A DNA stretch of 10,931 nucleotides from Frankiales bacterium (GTDB lineage: Bacteria; Actinomycetota; Actinomycetes; Mycobacteriales; SCTD01), in the NCBI GenBank assembly GCA_025464695.1, contig JAODNQ010000204.1, positions 1 through 10,931 of the forward strand, given 5' to 3'. Positions 8,688-10,931 of this stretch are shown piece by piece. Below the pieces are notes generated by a model that saw only the letters and a list, made by a program, of their open reading frames with translations, ran no database searches and was not told the origin of the DNA. The translations under genes and the position numbers were made by a program. Numbering within the stretch: position 1 is the stretch's first letter; the number at the start of each line of letters is the position of its first letter.

Positions 8688-9887
8688 TCAGCGGCGGGCC
8701 AGCAGCTCCGGCCCCAGCGACACCGGCTCGCGCAGCACCAGGGCCGCCCCGCCGAGGGCCTCGGCCCGCTCGCCCAGCTGCGCGGCGACGATGTCGATGC
8801 TGCTGCCCGCCGTGGTCACCGCGGCGGAGCGGGCGGCGTAGCGCAGCGGCCCGACCAGGAGCTCCTCGGCCGCCCCGATCTCGCCGCCGATGACGACCCG
8901 GTCGGCGTCGAGCAGCGTGACGAGGTTCGCCACGGCGACGCCGAGGTGGGCGCCGGCGTCGGCGAGCACGCGGCGCGCACCGGCGTGCCCCTCGTGCGCC
9001 AGGCGGAGGAGGGCTCCGGCGCTGTCCAGCTCGATGCCGGCCTCCGCCATCTGCGCCAGCAGGGCGGGCGCGCCGGCCAGCTGCTCGAGGCAGCCGCGGT
9101 TGCCGCACCGGCAGACCGGGCCGGCGTTCGACAGCGTCGTGTGCCCGATCTCGCCCGCGGTGCCCGAGGCGCCACGGAACAGCCGGCCGTCGACGACCAG
9201 CCCGGCGCCCACCCCGGTGGCGACCTTCACGTAGGCGAGCACGCGGCTGCCGCGCCCGGCGCCGTGCAGCGACTCCGCGAGCGCCCCGAGGTTGGCGTCG
9301 TTCTCGACGACCACGCTGCAGCCCAGCCGGTCGGCCAGCTCGGCCGCGGGGGCCAGGCCCACCCAGGCCGGGAGGATGGTGGCGGACCCGAGCCGGCCGG
9401 TCAGGCGGTCGACCGGACCGGGCAGCCCGAGGCCCGCGCCCAGCAGGTCGCGGGGGTCGATGCCGGCCTGCTCCAGCAGCCGGGCCACGGAGCCCTCGAC
9501 CAGCTCCAGGGTCTCGCGCGGGTGCTCGGGCACGTCGAGCCGCTGGAGCTCCTCGGCGAGCACCCCGAGCGACAGGTCGGCCACCACCACCCGGACGTGC
9601 GTGTTGCCGACGTCGATGCCGACCGCGGCCCCGGCCCGGGGCTCCAGCCGCAGGACGGCGGGCGGTCGACCCCCTGCCGCGCGGGACGGGTCGGGCGCCT
9701 CCTGCACCAGAGCGCGGTCCAGCAGCTCGCCGAGCAGGTTCGACACGGTCGAGCGGGAGAGCCCGGTCCGCGCCCCGACGTCGGCCCGGGTGAGGCCGTC
9801 CGCCAGCCGCAGCAGGTCGAGGACCCGGGCCAGGTTGGCCGTCCTCGCATCGCTCGGCCGCACGGCGGGAGGGGCGGCAGAGGTCAC
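8688..9887 (-). CDS. ROK-family transcriptional repressor (sugar-responsive, XylR/NagC-like)
   Basis: Read from GTG 9887, this is a 399-residue cytosolic regulator. An N-terminal winged helix-turn-helix (about 32-61, LTRADVGARTGLSRSTVSNLL) and the wing motif GGRPP (72-76) are followed by a ROK sugar-kinase-like domain: GIDVGNTH (90-97), GLGLPGPVD, ENDAN (195-199), the ExGH sugar-site motif in GEIGH (245-249), and the zinc motif CRCGNRGCLE (259-268). ROK repressors bind an operator and usually let go when sugar binds the ExGH pocket, which is intact here. The longest frame would start at GTG 9926, but that codon is part of the -35 region of the likely promoter, so I chose GTG 9887 as a leaderless start. 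GTG 9863 is a less likely alternative. The gene diverges from a XylF-like gene, its likely target. Confidence 0.93.
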   Translation of the reverse strand: MTSAAPPAVRPSDARTANLARVLDLLRLADGLTRADVGARTGLSRSTVSNLLGELLDRALVQEAPDPSRAAGGRPPAVLRLEPRAGAAVGIDVGNTHVRVVVADLSLGVLAEELQRLDVPEHPRETLELVEGSVARLLEQAGIDPRDLLGAGLGLPGPVDRLTGRLGSATILPAWVGLAPAAELADRLGCSVVVENDANLGALAESLHGAGRGSRVLAYVKVATGVGAGLVVDGRLFRGASGTAGEIGHTTLSNAGPVCRCGNRGCLEQLAGAPALLAQMAEAGIELDSAGALLRLAHEGHAGARRVLADAGAHLGVAVANLVTLLDADRVVIGGEIGAAEELLVGPLRYAARSAAVTTAGSSIDIVAAQLGERAEALGGAALVLREPVSLGPELLARR

Positions 9888-9893
9888 GGCGGC

Positions 9894-9922
9894 ACTGTCC
9901 GCAGCGCCACGCGTTCTGTCAA
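9894..9922 (-). promoter_or_regulatory. Promoter of the ROK gene (predicts a leaderless mRNA)
   Basis: On the minus strand a perfect TTGACA (9922-9917) is followed, after 17 bp, by GACAGT (9899-9894), which keeps the A at position 2 and the T at position 6 of the -10 pattern. A start six to seven bases beyond the -10 would fall on or beside GTG 9887. No ribosome-binding site precedes either GTG 9926 or GTG 9887, which agrees with a leaderless message. Confidence 0.6.
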
Positions 9923-9929
9923 GCACCCG
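9913..9929 (-). promoter_or_regulatory. Operator/-35 repeat, ROK-side copy
   Basis: The minus strand reads CGGGTGCTTGACAGAAC, identical over 17 bp to the plus-strand copy at 10038-10054. It contains the TTGACA -35 box of the ROK promoter and the half-site GACAGAA. A repressor bound here would block the regulator's own transcription, so autoregulation is likely. Confidence 0.65.
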
Positions 9930-9999
9930 CCAGAACCGACGTGGAGCCGGTCACACCCTGTGCTCACGTGGTCGCGCAGGTCGGGCTACCGTGCGCCAC

Positions 10000-10015
10000 C
10001 TCTGTCGTGACAGAG
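10000..10015. promoter_or_regulatory. Perfect palindrome, candidate central ROK operator
   Basis: CTCTGTC (10000-10006), GT, GACAGAG (10009-10015) is a perfect dyad with 7-bp arms. Its half-site GACAGA is shared with both TTGACAGAAC promoter copies, so all three are probably read by the same protein, most simply the adjacent ROK regulator. It lies 30 bp upstream of the xylF -35 box. Confidence 0.6.
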
Positions 10016-10037
10016 CCTGCAGGGCGGCGTGTTGTGT

Positions 10038-10054
10038 CGGGTGCTTGACAGAAC
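10038..10054 (+). promoter_or_regulatory. Operator/-35 repeat, transporter-side copy
   Basis: The plus strand reads CGGGTGCTTGACAGAAC, the exact inverted partner of 9913-9929. It contains the TTGACA box of the transporter promoter. GGGTG (10039-10043) and CACCC (10054-10058) also form an inverted pair around the box in this copy only. Confidence 0.65.
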
Positions 10055-10074
10055 ACCCCTCGGGGCTCCACTGT
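10045..10074 (+). promoter_or_regulatory. Promoter of the xylF-like gene
   Basis: A perfect TTGACA (10045-10050) is followed, after 18 bp, by CACTGT (10069-10074), a weak -10 that keeps the A at position 2 and the final T. Transcription would start near 10081, giving a leader of about 70 bases. The poor -10 leaves room for an activator or for another box nearby. Confidence 0.5.
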
Positions 10075-10113
10075 CCCGGCACACGGGGTGTGCAACAGCC
10101 CCGCAACCCTGCT

Positions 10114-10129
10114 CGGCTCGCGAGAGCCG
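10114..10129 (+). other. Leader hairpin with a GNRA-type tetraloop
   Basis: CGGCTC (10114-10119), GCGA, GAGCCG (10124-10129) gives a six-pair stem with a GCGA loop, nine bases upstream of the GGAGGT ribosome site. It lies in the predicted leader of the xylF-like mRNA and may stabilise the 5' end. No riboswitch family is recognised. Confidence 0.4.
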
Positions 10130-10138
10130 CCTTCCGAC

Positions 10139-10144
10139 GGAGGT
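10139..10144 (+). promoter_or_regulatory. Strong ribosome binding site of xylF
   Basis: GGAGGT lies six bases before GTG 10151. It is the strongest Shine-Dalgarno sequence in the window and fixes this start, in contrast to the ROK gene next door, which has none. Confidence 0.85.
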
Positions 10145-10150
10145 CCACCG

Positions 10151-10931
10151 GTGCGCTCCCTCAGCCGTCCTGCCAGCCGTGGCACGACCCGACCCACCCA
10201 CCGCGCCGCTCTCGCGGCCTCGCTGCTCGTCGTCGCCCTCGGCGCCTCGGCCTGCGGCTCCAACGACGACACGGCCGGCAACGACACCGCCGCCCCCGCC
10301 AGCGCCGGGGCCAGCACCGCGGCCGCCGCCACCCCGACGGCCGCCTGCAAGCTGACCTCGCCGCCGACCAGCGCCGCCAAGGCGCCGGCGGGCGGGACCT
10401 CCACGGCCAAGGCCTCGGGCAAGGTCGGCGTGATCCTCCCCGACACGACGTCGTCGACCCGCTACACGCTCTACGACAAGCCGCTGCTGCAGAAGGCGCT
10501 CTCCGACGCCGGCGTGACCCCCGACATCCAGAACGCGGGCGGCAGCGTCCCGCGCTTCCAGGCCATCGCTCAGCAGATGATCGGCAGCGGCGTCAAGGTG
10601 CTGATCATCGACTCGATCGACGCCACCTCGGGTGCCGCCGTCGAGAAGCAGGCCGCGGCCGCGGGCGTCAAGGTCATCGACTACGACCGCGTCAACCTCG
10701 GCGGCACCGCCGACTACTACGTCTCCTTCGACAACGAGGACGTCGGCCGCCTGCAGGGCCAGACCCTCGTCGACTGCCTCGACAGCAGCGGCGTGCAGAA
10801 CGCCCAGGTCATCGTGATGTCGGGCGGCAAGGACGTCGACAACAACGCCGTCCTGTTCGAGAAGGGCGCCCTGTCGGTGCTCAAGCCGCTCGAGTCCAGC
10901 GGCAAGCTCAAGATCGCGTCGGTCTCCACCG
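10151..10931 (+). CDS. xylF: XylF-like sugar ABC transporter substrate-binding lipoprotein (3' end outside window)
   Basis: The first 260 residues are visible and the frame is open at the edge. An Arg-rich start and hydrophobic segment (about 19-31) lead to a lipobox, GASAC with C35 as the lipid-carrying residue; Ala at -3 is less usual than Leu. A linker of about 55 residues rich in Ala, Thr, Ser and Pro (36-90) links to a periplasmic-binding-protein type 4 domain. Segments KVGVILPDTT (91-100), DYDRVNLGG (177-185), YYVSFDNEDVGRLQ (189-202), MSGGKDVDNNAVLF (223-236) and VLKPLESSGKLK (243-254) align with remembered E. coli XylF elements (YDR, FYISFDNEKVGELQ, GGSPVDNNAKLF, VLKP-SGKIK). It would capture xylose or a similar sugar outside the membrane for a permease/ATPase pair expected downstream. 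Xylose is likely but not proven. Confidence 0.9.
   Translation, partial: MRSLSRPASRGTTRPTHRAALAASLLVVALGASACGSNDDTAGNDTAAPASAGASTAAAATPTAACKLTSPPTSAAKAPAGGTSTAKASGKVGVILPDTTSSTRYTLYDKPLLQKALSDAGVTPDIQNAGGSVPRFQAIAQQMIGSGVKVLIIDSIDATSGAAVEKQAAAAGVKVIDYDRVNLGGTADYYVSFDNEDVGRLQGQTLVDCLDSSGVQNAQVIVMSGGKDVDNNAVLFEKGALSVLKPLESSGKLKIASVST

Noticed and set aside
9951..9968. TCACACCCTGTGCTCA as a CRP/GlxR-type site
   Set aside because: The CACA-CCC-TGTG dyad has the half-sites in the wrong order and spacing compared with TGTGA-N6-TCACA.

Overview
The window is a very GC-rich stretch with GTG starts, 4-base start/stop overlaps and actinobacterial gene families (WS/DGAT acyltransferase, DUF501, short Ppx/GppA). 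This points to a member of the Actinomycetota. The block eno - DivIC/FtsB-like - DUF501 - ppx matches, gene for gene, the order of Mycobacterium tuberculosis Rv1023-Rv1026. I cannot name the genus from sequence alone.

Layout: (1) 1-815, the C-terminal part of a WS/DGAT-type acyltransferase cut by the window edge. (2) 837-861, a perfect 19-bp palindrome overlapping a weak promoter. (3) 896-4962, a tightly packed five-gene + strand operon: enolase, a DivIC/FtsB-like septum protein, a DUF501 protein, a Ppx/GppA phosphatase and a family 5 (UdgB-type) uracil-DNA glycosylase, joined by a 5-base gap or by overlaps. (4) 4997-8641, a 1214-residue secreted protein made of two tandem ~339-residue modules, a TolB/PD40-type beta-propeller and C-terminal beta domains. 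(5) 8626-8676, a 17-bp tandem repeat running over the stop codon of that gene. (6) 8688-9887 on the minus strand, a ROK-family repressor. (7) 9888-10150, a divergent regulatory region. (8) 10151 to the end, a XylF-like sugar-binding lipoprotein, cut by the window edge.

The most informative part is the 263-base divergent region. A 17-bp sequence containing a perfect TTGACA occurs twice as an exact inverted repeat, once as the -35 region of each divergent gene. A separate perfect palindrome, CTCTGTC-GT-GACAGAG, lies between them and shares the GACAGA half-site. This suggests a ROK regulator that controls itself and a xylose-type ABC transporter by covering both -35 boxes. The minus-strand promoter geometry also predicts that the ROK mRNA is leaderless and starts at GTG 9887, 13 codons inside the longest reading frame.

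The other ordinary genes are housekeeping: glycolysis (eno), cell division (DivIC-like), polyphosphate/alarmone turnover (ppx) and base-excision repair (udg). I saw no rRNA, tRNA, CRISPR array, insertion sequence or phage gene. I found no clear evidence for a wholly new system; the best candidates for new description are the operator architecture and the duplicated-module secreted protein.
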